Position numbers and translations under genes: made by a program. A DNA stretch of 54,923 nucleotides from Chloroflexota bacterium. Lineage in GTDB: Bacteria; Chloroflexota; Limnocylindria; P2-11E; CF-107. Every line of letters begins with the position of its first letter. The first letter of the stretch is position 1. The DNA is taken from positions 1 to 54,923 of the forward strand of contig VBHP01000091.1 of the NCBI GenBank assembly GCA_005881435.1, written 5' to 3'. This document shows positions 7,236-16,038 of the stretch, in pieces. The notes below the pieces were generated by a model. It saw only the letters and a list, made by a program, of their open reading frames with translations. It had not been told where the DNA came from and did no database searches.

Positions 7236-8360
7236 TCAGCGCAAGCGATAGCGTTCGAGCTTGTCGCGATCGAGGTCGCGGCCGAGTCCAGGCTGTTGTG
7301 GCATCGCGATGACCCCACCGTTCTGCTGCGGGAGTGGCTCCTCAAAGATCTGGCTCAACGGGTTATCGATCCACATCCATTCGCAGCGGCTCAGATTCGG
7401 GACCGCCGCCGCGAGATGAAGCGAGGCCATCTGTGCCACGCCGCAGGAGAAGCCGGTGTGTGGCGCGTAGGCCAAGTTACGCTCCGCGACCAACTTTCCA
7501 AGACGCATTCCGGCCGTAAAACCGCCGATCCGCGCCACATCCGGCTGCACGACGTCGAGGACGCCGCGGCGGAACAGCTCGCGAAAGCCCACCAGACCGA
7601 ATTCGGACTCGCCGGCGGCGACCGGAACGGGTTGCCCGCGCTTGATGCGCTCGTAACCCTCGAGATCGTCCGGGAAGACGGGCTCTTCCATGAACCAAAG
7701 GTCGAGTTTCGCGAATTCCCGACCCGCGGCGATCGCGGTGTCGGGGTCGTAGGCGCTGTTGGCGTCGGCGCCCATTCGCACGTCCGGCCCGATCGCGTCG
7801 CGGATGGCGCGCGCGACCTCGAGGTCGGCCTTCGGGCCGCCCCACTCGGCCGAACGGCCGATCTGGATCTTGACCGCGCGGTGTCCTTTTTCGACCTGCG
7901 CCTTCGCGAGGGCTGCCATTTGCTCCGGCGTGTCGGTATAGACCTTCGACCCGTAGACCGGGACGGTCGCGCGATCCGCTCCGCCAAGCGCCTTGTAAAT
8001 GGGCACGCCTTTCTCCTTGGCCAGGATGTCCCACAGCGCCTGATCGATCCCCGACATGCCCTCGAAGACGAAGCCGCGGTAGTGACCCCACGGTCGGAGC
8101 ACTCCGAACATCGCGTCCCACAGACGCTCGACGTCGTGCGGGTCTCGGCCGTCGATGACCGGCCACAGCAGGTCTCGGACGACGGTGTCGACGACGCGTG
8201 GCGCACGCCGCGCGATGCACTCGCCGATCCCCGTGATGCCGTCCGACGTCTCGATCTCCACGAGCGTCGCGGTGAACGTGTCGTACGTTCCGGCGCCGAA
8301 GTGGATCGGCTTGTCCACTTTCGCGGCAAGCACGTGCGTCTGGAGCTTCGCGATCTTCAT
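7236..8360 (-). CDS. Enolase-superfamily (mandelate racemase/muconate lactonizing) enzyme
   Basis: A 374-residue protein from the ATG at 8360. The capping domain (about 1-125) precedes the (beta/alpha)7-beta barrel. Visible catalytic features: Lys164 in A-V-K-I-Q-I-G, metal ligands Asp (G-A-D-A-N), Glu (F-M-E-E-P) and Glu (A-G-E-S-E), and a His in P-H-T-G on the late strand. The family abstracts a proton alpha to a carboxylate; many members dehydrate sugar acids. The usual second Lys of the K-x-K pair is Gln166 here, so the exact reaction cannot be assigned. It lies 11 nt after the glycerophosphodiesterase on the same strand. Confidence 0.85.
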   Translation of the reverse strand: MKIAKLQTHVLAAKVDKPIHFGAGTYDTFTATLVEIETSDGITGIGECIARRAPRVVDTVVRDLLWPVIDGRDPHDVERLWDAMFGVLRPWGHYRGFVFEGMSGIDQALWDILAKEKGVPIYKALGGADRATVPVYGSKVYTDTPEQMAALAKAQVEKGHRAVKIQIGRSAEWGGPKADLEVARAIRDAIGPDVRMGADANSAYDPDTAIAAGREFAKLDLWFMEEPVFPDDLEGYERIKRGQPVPVAAGESEFGLVGFRELFRRGVLDVVQPDVARIGGFTAGMRLGKLVAERNLAYAPHTGFSCGVAQMASLHLAAAVPNLSRCEWMWIDNPLSQIFEEPLPQQNGGVIAMPQQPGLGRDLDRDKLERYRLR

Positions 8361-8371
8361 CGAGGCCGAGG

Positions 8372-9169
8372 CTAGCGCAGCCCTTCCGCTCGAAGCAGCG
8401 CGATGAGCTCGTCGGGCGCGTCCGCGGAGAGGGAGTCCACGCCGACGGCGACGAGCCGCCGCACCGCGTCGACGGAGATCGGTCGGCCGAGTCCCCAGGC
8501 GTGGACATGCATCCCGGCGGCATGCGCCCCAGCGCAGAGCGCGACCGAGACCCATGGCCAGCGCACATGCAGACCGAGCGTTCCCGGTACTGCGCGCGCC
8601 GGCGCGAGCGGATCCACAAGCGCCGGGCCGTCCGTCAGCAGAGCCGTGCGCGCCGCGGGCTCCTGTGCCAGAAGCTCGGCGATCGAAGGATGGTCGAATG
8701 AAATCGTCAGCGTCCGATCGAGCAAGTTGTTCGAGCGGACGAGCTCGAGAACGGAAGTGACCAGACCGTCGTCACGCGGCACCGCGCTGGCCGGAGCCGG
8801 CTGCTTCAACTCCAGCACCAGCCCGACGGACCGGGGCCGCGCCCATTCGAGCAGGTCGGCGAGGGACGGCACGCGCTCTCCCGCGAATCGAGGGGCGAAA
8901 TGAGATCCGGCGTCGAGAGGTCGAATCGCCGCGACGGTCTGGTCGCTCACGCGTCCAATGCCATTGGTCGTGCGGTCGAGGGTGTCGTCGTGGATCACGA
9001 TCGGCACGCCGTCGGCGGTGCGCTGCACATCGAACTCGACGGCGTCGACGCCGCAACGCAGCCCGCTCTCGAACGCCGCGATGGTGTTCTCGGGCGCCAG
9101 CGCCAGCGCGCCGCGATGTCCGACCACGAACACTGGGCCTCCCAACCCGCGCAGGTACGGACTACGCAT
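8372..9169 (-). CDS. Glycerophosphodiester phosphodiesterase (GDPD family)
   Basis: A 265-residue cytosolic TIM-barrel hydrolase from the ATG at 9169 (a GTG at 9175 is also possible). The N-terminal motif G-H-R-G...P-E-N-T, the E-F-D-V metal-binding pair and the H-D-D-T-L-D-R-T-T-N-G segment hold the catalytic His and metal ligands of the family. It should split glycerophosphodiesters to glycerol-3-phosphate and an alcohol. No signal peptide. It is divergent, by only 44 nt, from an ABC importer of the kind that in other bacteria takes up glycerol-3-phosphate and its diesters, the same pairing as ugp operons with UgpQ. Confidence 0.9.
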   Translation of the reverse strand: MRSPYLRGLGGPVFVVGHRGALALAPENTIAAFESGLRCGVDAVEFDVQRTADGVPIVIHDDTLDRTTNGIGRVSDQTVAAIRPLDAGSHFAPRFAGERVPSLADLLEWARPRSVGLVLELKQPAPASAVPRDDGLVTSVLELVRSNNLLDRTLTISFDHPSIAELLAQEPAARTALLTDGPALVDPLAPARAVPGTLGLHVRWPWVSVALCAGAHAAGMHVHAWGLGRPISVDAVRRLVAVGVDSLSADAPDELIALLRAEGLR

Positions 9170-9213
9170 GGTCACTAGAATTCGCGACTCTTCATCCGCG
9201 GGAGGTGGAAGCG

Positions 9214-10530
9214 ATGCGCAACCAAGCGCTCGCCGTCATCGTCGCGATCGTGCTCGGCGCTTGCGCACCGAGCGCGACGCCGGCGGCGACCCAGCAAGCC
9301 TCGAGCGCCGCCACGGGGGCGCCCGAGCCCAGTGTCTCGATCACGTTCTGGCACGGACAATCCGGCGTCCTCGGCGATCGATTGAACGACCTCATCACGA
9401 AGTTCAACGCCTCGCACAAGGTGCAGGTCCAAGGCACGTTCCAGGGAACATACGATCAGCTCTATCAGAAGATCGTAAGTGCGATCCAGGCCGGCTCGGT
9501 CCCCGACATGGCCATGGTGAGCGGCCCACCGCAGACGGCGCAGTACTGGAAAGCGAACGCGATCGTGCCGGTGCAGCAGTTCGTCGACTCAGCGGACGGC
9601 CTGCAACAGCAGCAGCTCTCCGACTTCGTACCGGCTCTCCTCGACGACAATTCGCTGCCGGTGAACGGCAAGAAGACTCTCGTCTCGTGGCCGTTCTCCA
9701 AGAGCCTCGCGCTCCTGTACTACAACCCCGACATCCTCCAGCAGGCCGGGGTCTCGGTGCCGAAGACGTGGGACGAGTTCCGGACCGCGCTGCAGACGGT
9801 GAAGGCGAAGACGAGCGCGACGCCGCTCGCGTACACGCCGGACGTCTATTACTTCTTCCTGCCGTACCTGTGGTCGCAGGGCGGCGATGCACTTTCCGCC
9901 GACTACACCAAGGCCACGTTCAACAGCGCTCAGGGTCTGGCGGCACTGCAGTTCCAGACGGATCTCGTCCTTACGGACAAGACCGCACAGGTGACCCAGA
10001 GTTTCGATTGGCAGAACCCGTTCGCACAGGGCAAAGTCGCGTTCGCGGTCTCGACGAGCGTGAGCCGGCCTTTCATCGAGCAGGCGATGCCGAAAGACCA
10101 CACTTTCAAGGTCGGCATGGCGCCGCTTCCCGCTGGTCCGCAGGGCGCGAAGACGGACCTCTTCGGCAACAACCTGGTGATCTTCTCGAAGACCGCGGCC
10201 GATCATCAGCGCGGGTCCTGGCTCTTCATGAAGTGGCTCACCGACACCGACCAGACCGTCGCGTGGAGCCTGGCGAGCGGCTATATGCCGCTTCGCCTTT
10301 CGGCGCAGAGCGCGCCGGACTTCAAAGCGGCGGCCGAGAAGGACGACCGAGTCCTCGTCGCGATCAACGCCTTGAAAGATGCGCACGGCATCCCCGGTAG
10401 CCCGGACTGGCAGAAGATCCAGCCGGTGCTCGGTGACATGGTGACGAGTGCCCTGCTCGGCAAGGCGACCCCGAAAGACGCGCTCACCACCGCGGAGAAG
10501 AAGGTCAACGACATCCTCGCCGGCCAATAG
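9214..10530 (+). CDS. ABC transporter solute-binding lipoprotein (family 1, UgpB/MalE type)
   Basis: A 438-residue lipoprotein. The ATG at 9214 is chosen because GGGAGGTGG lies just upstream. A short signal peptide ends in the lipobox L-G-A-C, followed by a Thr/Ala/Ser linker and S-I-T-F-W-H, the typical opening strand of sugar and glycerol-phosphate binding proteins. The body continues with F-N-x-S-H-K-V...F-Q-G-T-Y and D-M-A-M-V. It binds solute outside the membrane and feeds the two permeases that follow within 5 nt. Substrate is not certain; glycerophosphodiesters, glycerol-3-phosphate or sugars are the candidates from context. Confidence 0.88.
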   Translation: MRNQALAVIVAIVLGACAPSATPAATQQASSAATGAPEPSVSITFWHGQSGVLGDRLNDLITKFNASHKVQVQGTFQGTYDQLYQKIVSAIQAGSVPDMAMVSGPPQTAQYWKANAIVPVQQFVDSADGLQQQQLSDFVPALLDDNSLPVNGKKTLVSWPFSKSLALLYYNPDILQQAGVSVPKTWDEFRTALQTVKAKTSATPLAYTPDVYYFFLPYLWSQGGDALSADYTKATFNSAQGLAALQFQTDLVLTDKTAQVTQSFDWQNPFAQGKVAFAVSTSVSRPFIEQAMPKDHTFKVGMAPLPAGPQGAKTDLFGNNLVIFSKTAADHQRGSWLFMKWLTDTDQTVAWSLASGYMPLRLSAQSAPDFKAAAEKDDRVLVAINALKDAHGIPGSPDWQKIQPVLGDMVTSALLGKATPKDALTTAEKKVNDILAGQ

Positions 10531-10535
10531 CGAGG

Positions 10536-11471
10536 ATGCGTAAGGCAGGGCGCCGGCGCGAGGCGGCACAGGGCTACCTCTTCCTCGCGCCGGCCCTGCT
10601 CATCATCGGGGCGTTCCACGTCTGGCCCGCCGTGTACGTCCTTTACATGAGTCTGTTTCGTTGGGACATCCTGCAGGGCGCATTCCTCGGGCTGCGCAAC
10701 TACGAGCGTCTTCTGCAGGACGCGGACTTCCTGCGCTCGCTCCTGCTCACCGCCGTGTACGTCGCGGGCACCGTACCGCTCGAGATGGCGGCGGGCCTCG
10801 CGCTCGCGCTGCTACTGCATCAACGCCTTCGGTTCCGCGGACTCTTTCGACTCTTGTATTTCCTGCCGTACGTGACGTCGCAGGTCGCAGTCGCCATGGT
10901 CTGGGGTTGGGTCTTCAATCCGACCTACGGAGCCGCAAACGGCCTGCTCGAGTCGGTCGGTCTTCCACCGCAGCGCTGGCTCCTCGATCCCGGCGGGATC
11001 TTCGCGCCGGATACGCCGCCCAGCCTGGCCCTCGCGACGATCATGCTCGTCACCGTCTGGTATTACCTCGGCTTCCACGCGGTCGTGTTCCTTTCCGGCC
11101 TCGGCGCGATTCCCGAGGAGCTCCTGGACGCGGCGCGCATCGACGGCGCCTCCGGCCTGCAGCTCTTCAGGCACATCACGTTCCCGCTTCTGTCCCCCAC
11201 GACGTACTTCCTGCTCCTCGTCGCGAGCATCGGCGCGATGACTTCGTTCAACTTGGTTTACGTCATGGGCGGCGGGGGACAGGCGTTCGGATGCGCTGGC
11301 AACCCGCTCGGGACGACCCAGGTCGGGGCGCTGTTCGTGTTCGACCGCTTCTGGTGCCAGACGCAGCTCGGCTATGCGAGCGCGGCTGCCTTTGTGCTCG
11401 GCCTGGTCGTCCTCGCGGTCAGTGCGGCGAACGGACGGTTCTTCTCACGGCGGGTCGTGTATGCGGGCTAG
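10536..11471 (+). CDS. ABC sugar/glycerol-phosphate transporter permease (UgpA/MalF type)
   Basis: A 311-residue inner-membrane permease with six predicted helices. The N-terminal segment G-Y-L-F-L-A-P-A-L is characteristic of MalF/UgpA-type subunits. The EAA loop (E-E-L-L-D-A-A-R-I-D-G-A-S...F-P-L-L-S-P) contacts the ATPase. The ATG at 10536 lies 5 nt after the binding-protein stop, with GCGAGG as a weak ribosome site. An insertion near the end (G-G-Q-A-F-G-C-A-G...R-F-W-C-Q) has two Cys in a likely external loop, which is uncommon. It pairs with the next gene to form the pore. Confidence 0.9.
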   Translation: MRKAGRRREAAQGYLFLAPALLIIGAFHVWPAVYVLYMSLFRWDILQGAFLGLRNYERLLQDADFLRSLLLTAVYVAGTVPLEMAAGLALALLLHQRLRFRGLFRLLYFLPYVTSQVAVAMVWGWVFNPTYGAANGLLESVGLPPQRWLLDPGGIFAPDTPPSLALATIMLVTVWYYLGFHAVVFLSGLGAIPEELLDAARIDGASGLQLFRHITFPLLSPTTYFLLLVASIGAMTSFNLVYVMGGGGQAFGCAGNPLGTTQVGALFVFDRFWCQTQLGYASAAAFVLGLVVLAVSAANGRFFSRRVVYAG

Positions 11472-12282
11472 GCCCTCGCGCCTGCTGCTCTATGCGGCGA
11501 TGCTGGCTGCAGGTCTGCTCGTCGCGTTCCCGTTCTTCTGGATGGCGTCGACATCGCTGAAGAGCGAGGCCGAGGCCACGAGTTTCCCGCCGAGCATCTC
11601 CCCGCAGGTCTGGCTGTTCTCGAATTACTTGCAGGCGTGGGACGCGGCCCCTTTCGGCCGCTATTTCCTGAACAGCGCGATCATGGCCGTCGGCCAGGTC
11701 CTGCTCGGTCTGGCGACCGCGAGCCTCGCGGCGTACGCGCTCGCGCGCATGCGGGTGCCGGGACGCGGTCTGATTTTCGGCGCGCTCCTCGCCACGCTCA
11801 TCATCCCGCCTGAGGTCACGCTGATCCCGAACTACATCTCGATGCAGCGGCTCGGCTGGTACAACACCTACCTCGCTCTCATCGTCCCGTTCGGGGCATC
11901 CGTCTTCAACGTATTCCTGCTGCGGCAGGCGTTTCTCCAACTGCCTCAGGAGCTGTACGAGGCCGCAGTCCTCGAAGGCTGCACCCACCTACGATTCCTG
12001 TGGCAGTTCGCGCTTCCGCTGTCGCGGTCCGCGCTCGCGATCATCGCGTTGCTGACGGGGATCCGCGCTTGGAACGATTTCCAGTGGCCGCTCATCGTCA
12101 CCGACACGCCGGATCTCCGTCCGATCCAGGTCGGGCTCACGATCTTCCGCAGCGACGTGAGTACGAACTTCCAGCTCCTGATGGCGGGATCGATGATGGC
12201 CGTGCTGCCCGTCGTGGTGCTGTTCCTGCTCACGCAGCGGCAGTTCATCCAGGGCATAGCTCGGAGCGGGATCCGCGGGTGA
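11461..12282 (+). CDS. ABC sugar/glycerol-phosphate transporter permease (UgpE/MalG type)
   Basis: A 273-residue permease with six helices, from the ATG at 11461, which overlaps the previous gene by 11 nt. It begins M-R-A-R-P-S-R-L-L-L-Y and has F-P-F-F-W-M-A-S-T-S-L-K, a hallmark of MalG/UgpE subunits. The EAA loop reads E-L-Y-E-A-A-V-L-E-G-C...F-A-L-P-L-S. No ATPase gene follows; the next gene is convergent. The importer therefore probably shares a multitask ATPase (MsmK/UgpC type) encoded elsewhere, as is common for this transporter class. Confidence 0.9.
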   Translation: MRARPSRLLLYAAMLAAGLLVAFPFFWMASTSLKSEAEATSFPPSISPQVWLFSNYLQAWDAAPFGRYFLNSAIMAVGQVLLGLATASLAAYALARMRVPGRGLIFGALLATLIIPPEVTLIPNYISMQRLGWYNTYLALIVPFGASVFNVFLLRQAFLQLPQELYEAAVLEGCTHLRFLWQFALPLSRSALAIIALLTGIRAWNDFQWPLIVTDTPDLRPIQVGLTIFRSDVSTNFQLLMAGSMMAVLPVVVLFLLTQRQFIQGIARSGIRG

Positions 12283-12348
12283 ATGCCTGCGTGAGGCGAT
12301 CCGCGACTCGCAAGACCGATGAACTGCGCGAAGAAGCTGAGCACCGAG

Positions 12349-14022
12349 CTAAACCCCAGTGACATCCGATCCGTCGCCCGCGCTCGCGATGGTGCGCACC
12401 GTTTCCAGGGTGTCGATCTCGGTCACCGGCTTGTCCGGGCGCAAACGGACGATGCGCGGAAAGCGAAGCGCGTATCCCGAGGGATGGCGGTTCGACCGCT
12501 GCACGTTGTCGAAGGCGACCTCGATGACCTGTGTCGGTTCGACCGCGCGATACCGTCCGAGATCGCGGATGGTGTGCTCGAGGAACCACTTCGTCATCTC
12601 CGCGATCTCCTCGTCCGTTAGACCCGAATAGGCCTTGCCCACGTCGAGGAGCTGGTCGTTGTCGCGAACGGCGAAGGTGTAGTCGGACAGCACGCCGTGT
12701 CGCTTGCCATGCCCCCACTCGACGCCGGTGACCACGACGTCGAGCGTGCGCAGTGCGCGCTTGACCTTGAGCCACTCCATGCCGCGCCTGCCGGCGCGAT
12801 AGGGCGACCGCGGATCCTTGACCATCAGCCCCTCGTTGCCGCGCTCGCGTGCCGCAACGAACATCGCGTCAAGCCGCGCCGGCAGCTCATCCTCCGCGAC
12901 CGCGAGGTCCTCTGAGCGCGAGAGGTACAGCGGCCAGGCGAAGGGATATTGCGCCAGACGCACGCGGCGATCCGCCAGAGGTACCTCCAGCAACACCTCG
13001 CCGTTCTCCGCCAGCACGTCGAAGGCGAACAAGGCCACCGGGAGCTCGCGCTGGAGGTCCGCGTCGACGTTCTTGCGTCCAAGCCGGCGTTGGAACTGCA
13101 CGAAGGGGATCGCTCGCTCGCCGCGCCAACCGAGCACCTCGCCGTCGAGGATGAACGCGCCGGGCAGGGCGCGGATCGGATCGAGGAGCTCGGGAAAGCG
13201 GTGCGTCACGGCATCCAGCGTGCGCGAGTAGATCTCGACCCGATCTCCTTCTTTATGTACCTGGACCCGGACGCCGTCGTACTTGTCCTCGACCAGGTAC
13301 GGCGGCGGGAACCGCTTCGCCACCTCACCGAGCTCGAGTACTGGTGTGGCCAGCATCCAGCCGAGCGGATGAAAGAGATGCAGGCGCGTCTCGTCGAGCG
13401 TCCCGCGCCGAGCGCGCACGGCCGTCTCGCCGACATCACCGGTGAGCATCGCCGCGCGCGCGACCTTCGCTTTCGGCGCTCCCGTGCCTTTCGCGATCGC
13501 GTCCTCGAGCAGTCCGGAACGCAGACCGATGCGCATCTCCCCGGTCACGGTCTTGACCAGGTACTTCGCCTCGACCGCCGTCGCGCGCCGGATGAGCGAT
13601 TCCAGGATCGCGCGCTTGGCGCCGGAGCCTCGCGTCGACGCGATCTGCTCGAACGCTAGGACCACTTCCGCGAGGGTGAGCGGTGGCGGTTCGGGCTGTC
13701 GACCATGCGCTGCGAGGAGCTCCTCGGTGACGTCGCCGACGTCCGCGTGCTTCTGGTACGAGGCGGAGAGCTCGCCCTCATTCGCCTGCGACAGCTCCAG
13801 GACGATGTCGATGATCGCGGACCAGCCGGTGCCGAGGACGCGCTGGTCCGCCGCTCCGAACGGAGAGCCGGCGAAGAGCCGGCAAGCGATCGCGAGGTCG
13901 TCGTCGTCGAGCTCACGCAGCAACTCGGCGAGGGCATTCGCCTTCGCGAGCGTGCTGGAGGTCGAGCGCACTCGCTCCGCCGTCTCGGCGAAGCCAGCGA
14001 AAGGTGCCGACATGGATTTCAT
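12349..14022 (-). CDS. ATP-dependent DNA ligase (archaeal/LigB type)
   Basis: A 557-residue ligase with an alpha-helical N-terminal DNA-binding domain (about 1-200), a nucleotidyltransferase domain and an OB-fold domain. Motif I reads E-D-K-Y-D-G-V-R with the adenylated Lys at about residue 247. Motifs III (L-D-G-E-V), IV (E-G-L-M-V-K) and V (W-L-K-V-K) are all present. It joins nicks using ATP and in bacteria is an accessory to the NAD-dependent LigA, linked to repair. Two starts, ATG 14022 and ATG 14013, are possible and neither has a clear ribosome site. Its 5' end overlaps the divergent terC-family gene. Confidence 0.92.
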   Translation of the reverse strand: MKSMSAPFAGFAETAERVRSTSSTLAKANALAELLRELDDDDLAIACRLFAGSPFGAADQRVLGTGWSAIIDIVLELSQANEGELSASYQKHADVGDVTEELLAAHGRQPEPPPLTLAEVVLAFEQIASTRGSGAKRAILESLIRRATAVEAKYLVKTVTGEMRIGLRSGLLEDAIAKGTGAPKAKVARAAMLTGDVGETAVRARRGTLDETRLHLFHPLGWMLATPVLELGEVAKRFPPPYLVEDKYDGVRVQVHKEGDRVEIYSRTLDAVTHRFPELLDPIRALPGAFILDGEVLGWRGERAIPFVQFQRRLGRKNVDADLQRELPVALFAFDVLAENGEVLLEVPLADRRVRLAQYPFAWPLYLSRSEDLAVAEDELPARLDAMFVAARERGNEGLMVKDPRSPYRAGRRGMEWLKVKRALRTLDVVVTGVEWGHGKRHGVLSDYTFAVRDNDQLLDVGKAYSGLTDEEIAEMTKWFLEHTIRDLGRYRAVEPTQVIEVAFDNVQRSNRHPSGYALRFPRIVRLRPDKPVTEIDTLETVRTIASAGDGSDVTGV

Positions 14023-14701
14023 GTTAGGTATCGTCGGTCGGATGCTGGACAGCCTTCAGGCCATCGTCGCGATCGTCTTGATCGACCTCGCGCTCTCCGG
14101 CGACAACGCGCTCGTCATCGGCATGGCCGCACGGGGGCTGCCGGCGCAACAGCGAACGCGCGCGATCGTCGCCGGCGGCGCGCTCGCCGTGGGCTTGCGG
14201 GTCATCGGGACCGCGCTGGTGACGCTGCTCCTGCTCATTCCGTACCTGCCGCTCGCCGGCGGGATCGTTCTGGTGCTCATCGCATACCGCCTCGTGGGCA
14301 AGGACGCGTCGCGGCACGAGGTGCGCGAAGCGACGACGATGCGCGACGCGATCACGACGATCGTCATCGCCGACGCCGCGATGAGCCTGGAGAACGTCCT
14401 CGGCGTCGGTGCCGCCGCGCACGGCGACCTTCCGCTCCTCATCTTCGGACTCGCGCTCTCGATCCCGATCGTGCTGTTCGGCAGCGGTCTGGTGGTGCGG
14501 CTCCTCGAACGCTGGCCGGGTCTCATCTGGCTCGGCGCCTTCGCGCTGTTGTGGACGGCGGCGGACATGATCCTCGAGGATCCAAGCCTCGCCGCACACG
14601 TTCCCGAGCATTGGGCCGTCGAATTCATCGCGACGGCGGCGCTCCTCGGCGCCGTCGCCGCCGCGCAATGGCTGTCCGTGCGCCGCGCTATGGTGCGATG
14701 A
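14012..14701 (+). CDS. TerC/YjbE-family integral membrane protein
   Basis: About 229 residues with seven predicted helices. The early S-G-D-N-A-L-V-I-G and the later A-D-A-A-M-S-L-E-N-V-L-G-V are the paired acidic helix motifs of the TerC/Alx/YjbE group. Members export manganese or protect against metal stress and may help co-translocational metalation of secreted proteins. The ATG at 14012 is preferred because AAAGGTG lies before it; ATGs at 14021 and 14042 are alternatives. The first gives a head-to-head overlap with the ligase start. It shares ATGA with the next gene, so the two are co-transcribed. Confidence 0.85.
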   Translation: MDFMLGIVGRMLDSLQAIVAIVLIDLALSGDNALVIGMAARGLPAQQRTRAIVAGGALAVGLRVIGTALVTLLLLIPYLPLAGGIVLVLIAYRLVGKDASRHEVREATTMRDAITTIVIADAAMSLENVLGVGAAAHGDLPLLIFGLALSIPIVLFGSGLVVRLLERWPGLIWLGAFALLWTAADMILEDPSLAAHVPEHWAVEFIATAALLGAVAAAQWLSVRRAMVR

Positions 14702-16035
14702 CGATGGCGTACCGCATCCCGTTCGGACACGGCGAGATGACCTTCGACGCGCCCGAGTGGGCCCAGGTCGACGTGCTCGAGTCCGGCCGCGCTGCGCCGG
14801 TCGCTGATGTCCCGGGCGTGACGCGCGCGGCATTGCGCGCGCCCCTCGCGACCGCGCCGCTGCGCGAGCTCGCGGCCGACGCCATCCGGCGCGCGGCCGG
14901 ACATCGTCCTCGCGTGATCATCGCCGTGACTGACGTGACACGCGCTTCGCCCGACCACCTCCTCGTGCCGCCAATGCTCGACGAGCTGCGTGCCGGCGGG
15001 TTGCGCGACGAGGACATCGCCATCTGCGTGGCGATCGGACTGCATCGGCCTTCGACCGAGGGCGAGAAGCGGGAAAAGCTCGGCGCCGAGACCGTGCGTC
15101 GTCACGAGGTCTTCGACTCGGACGGGAAGGATCCGGCGAAATGGGCCGATCTCGGCGTGGTCCCACCCCTCGGCGTGCACGGCTACGTCCAGCAGCGCAT
15201 CGCCGACGCCGATCTCGTCCTAGCCACGGGCGTCGTCGAGCCGCATCAGTACGCCGGGTGGTCCGGCGGCAGGAAGACTGTGGCGATCGGCTGCTGCGGC
15301 GAGCCTGTCATCGAGGCAACGCACGGCCTGCGGTTCATCCTCGATCCCGGCGTGCGCCTGGCGAAGCTCGAGGGCAATCCCTTTCACCAAACGGTCACGG
15401 AGCTCGCGCGCCGCGCCGGTCTGCGCTTCTGCGTCAACGTCGTCAACGACGATGCCGAGCGCGTCGTCGCTGTCGCGGCCGGCGCGCCGGATGAGGTCCT
15501 GGCCGCGCTCGTCGCCACGGCCGAGCCGCTGTTCACGCGACGGATCGACAGGCAGTACGACATCGCCATCGGCGGCGTCGGGTACCCGAAGGACACGAAT
15601 CTGTACCAGGCCTCGCGCGCCGCGACGTACCTCCGGTTCGCCCCGGTGCCGGCGGTGCGCGAGGGCGGCGTCATCATCGTCCCGGCTGAGTGTCCCGAAG
15701 GCGCGGGACAAGGCGCGGGCGAGCAACGTTTCCACGACGCGCTCGCGTCGGCGCCATCGGCAGCGGCCGTCGTCGAGCGGGCGCGGCATCATTTCACCGC
15801 CGGCGAGCAGCGGGCGGTGATGGTCGCGCTGACATTGGAACATTGCGCCGTGATCATCGTCGGCAGTGCGGATCCGGAATTGCCGCGACGGCTCAAAATG
15901 CTTTCGGCCCGCGATGTGCAGGAAGCGCTCGCGATGGCGCACGCACATTTGAAGCGACCGGCACGCGCGAGCGTTCTCCTGGTCCGACGCGCCCTCCACA
16001 CCTTGCCGGTCCTCGGCGCGGCCGTCGCCGCCTAG
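14698..16035 (+). CDS. LarA-like nickel-pincer lactate racemase family protein (DUF2088)
   Basis: A 445-residue cytosolic protein. The N-terminal half contains V-T-D-V-T-R-A-S-P and A-I-G-L-H-R. The middle has E-P-H-Q-Y-A-G-W-S-G-G-R-K, matching the His-containing and G-G-R-K segments of LarA where the pincer cofactor is attached and racemisation occurs. LarA homologues act on many 2-hydroxyacids. No larB, larC or larE maturation genes are in view, so cofactor supply must come from elsewhere. It is coupled to the TerC-family gene by ATGA and precedes an alcohol dehydrogenase, suggesting a hydroxyacid/alcohol oxidation theme. Substrate unknown. Confidence 0.88.
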   Translation: MTMAYRIPFGHGEMTFDAPEWAQVDVLESGRAAPVADVPGVTRAALRAPLATAPLRELAADAIRRAAGHRPRVIIAVTDVTRASPDHLLVPPMLDELRAGGLRDEDIAICVAIGLHRPSTEGEKREKLGAETVRRHEVFDSDGKDPAKWADLGVVPPLGVHGYVQQRIADADLVLATGVVEPHQYAGWSGGRKTVAIGCCGEPVIEATHGLRFILDPGVRLAKLEGNPFHQTVTELARRAGLRFCVNVVNDDAERVVAVAAGAPDEVLAALVATAEPLFTRRIDRQYDIAIGGVGYPKDTNLYQASRAATYLRFAPVPAVREGGVIIVPAECPEGAGQGAGEQRFHDALASAPSAAAVVERARHHFTAGEQRAVMVALTLEHCAVIIVGSADPELPRRLKMLSARDVQEALAMAHAHLKRPARASVLLVRRALHTLPVLGAAVAA

Positions 16036-16038
16036 AAG

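Noticed and set aside
5897-7312. Long plus-strand frame opposite the GAF kinase
   Set aside because: Antisense to a kinase with intact motifs; composition is Gly/Leu/Asp-rich without any recognisable fold.
13442-14011. Upstream extension of the TerC-family gene
   Set aside because: It is the antisense of the DNA ligase, with no matching protein features.
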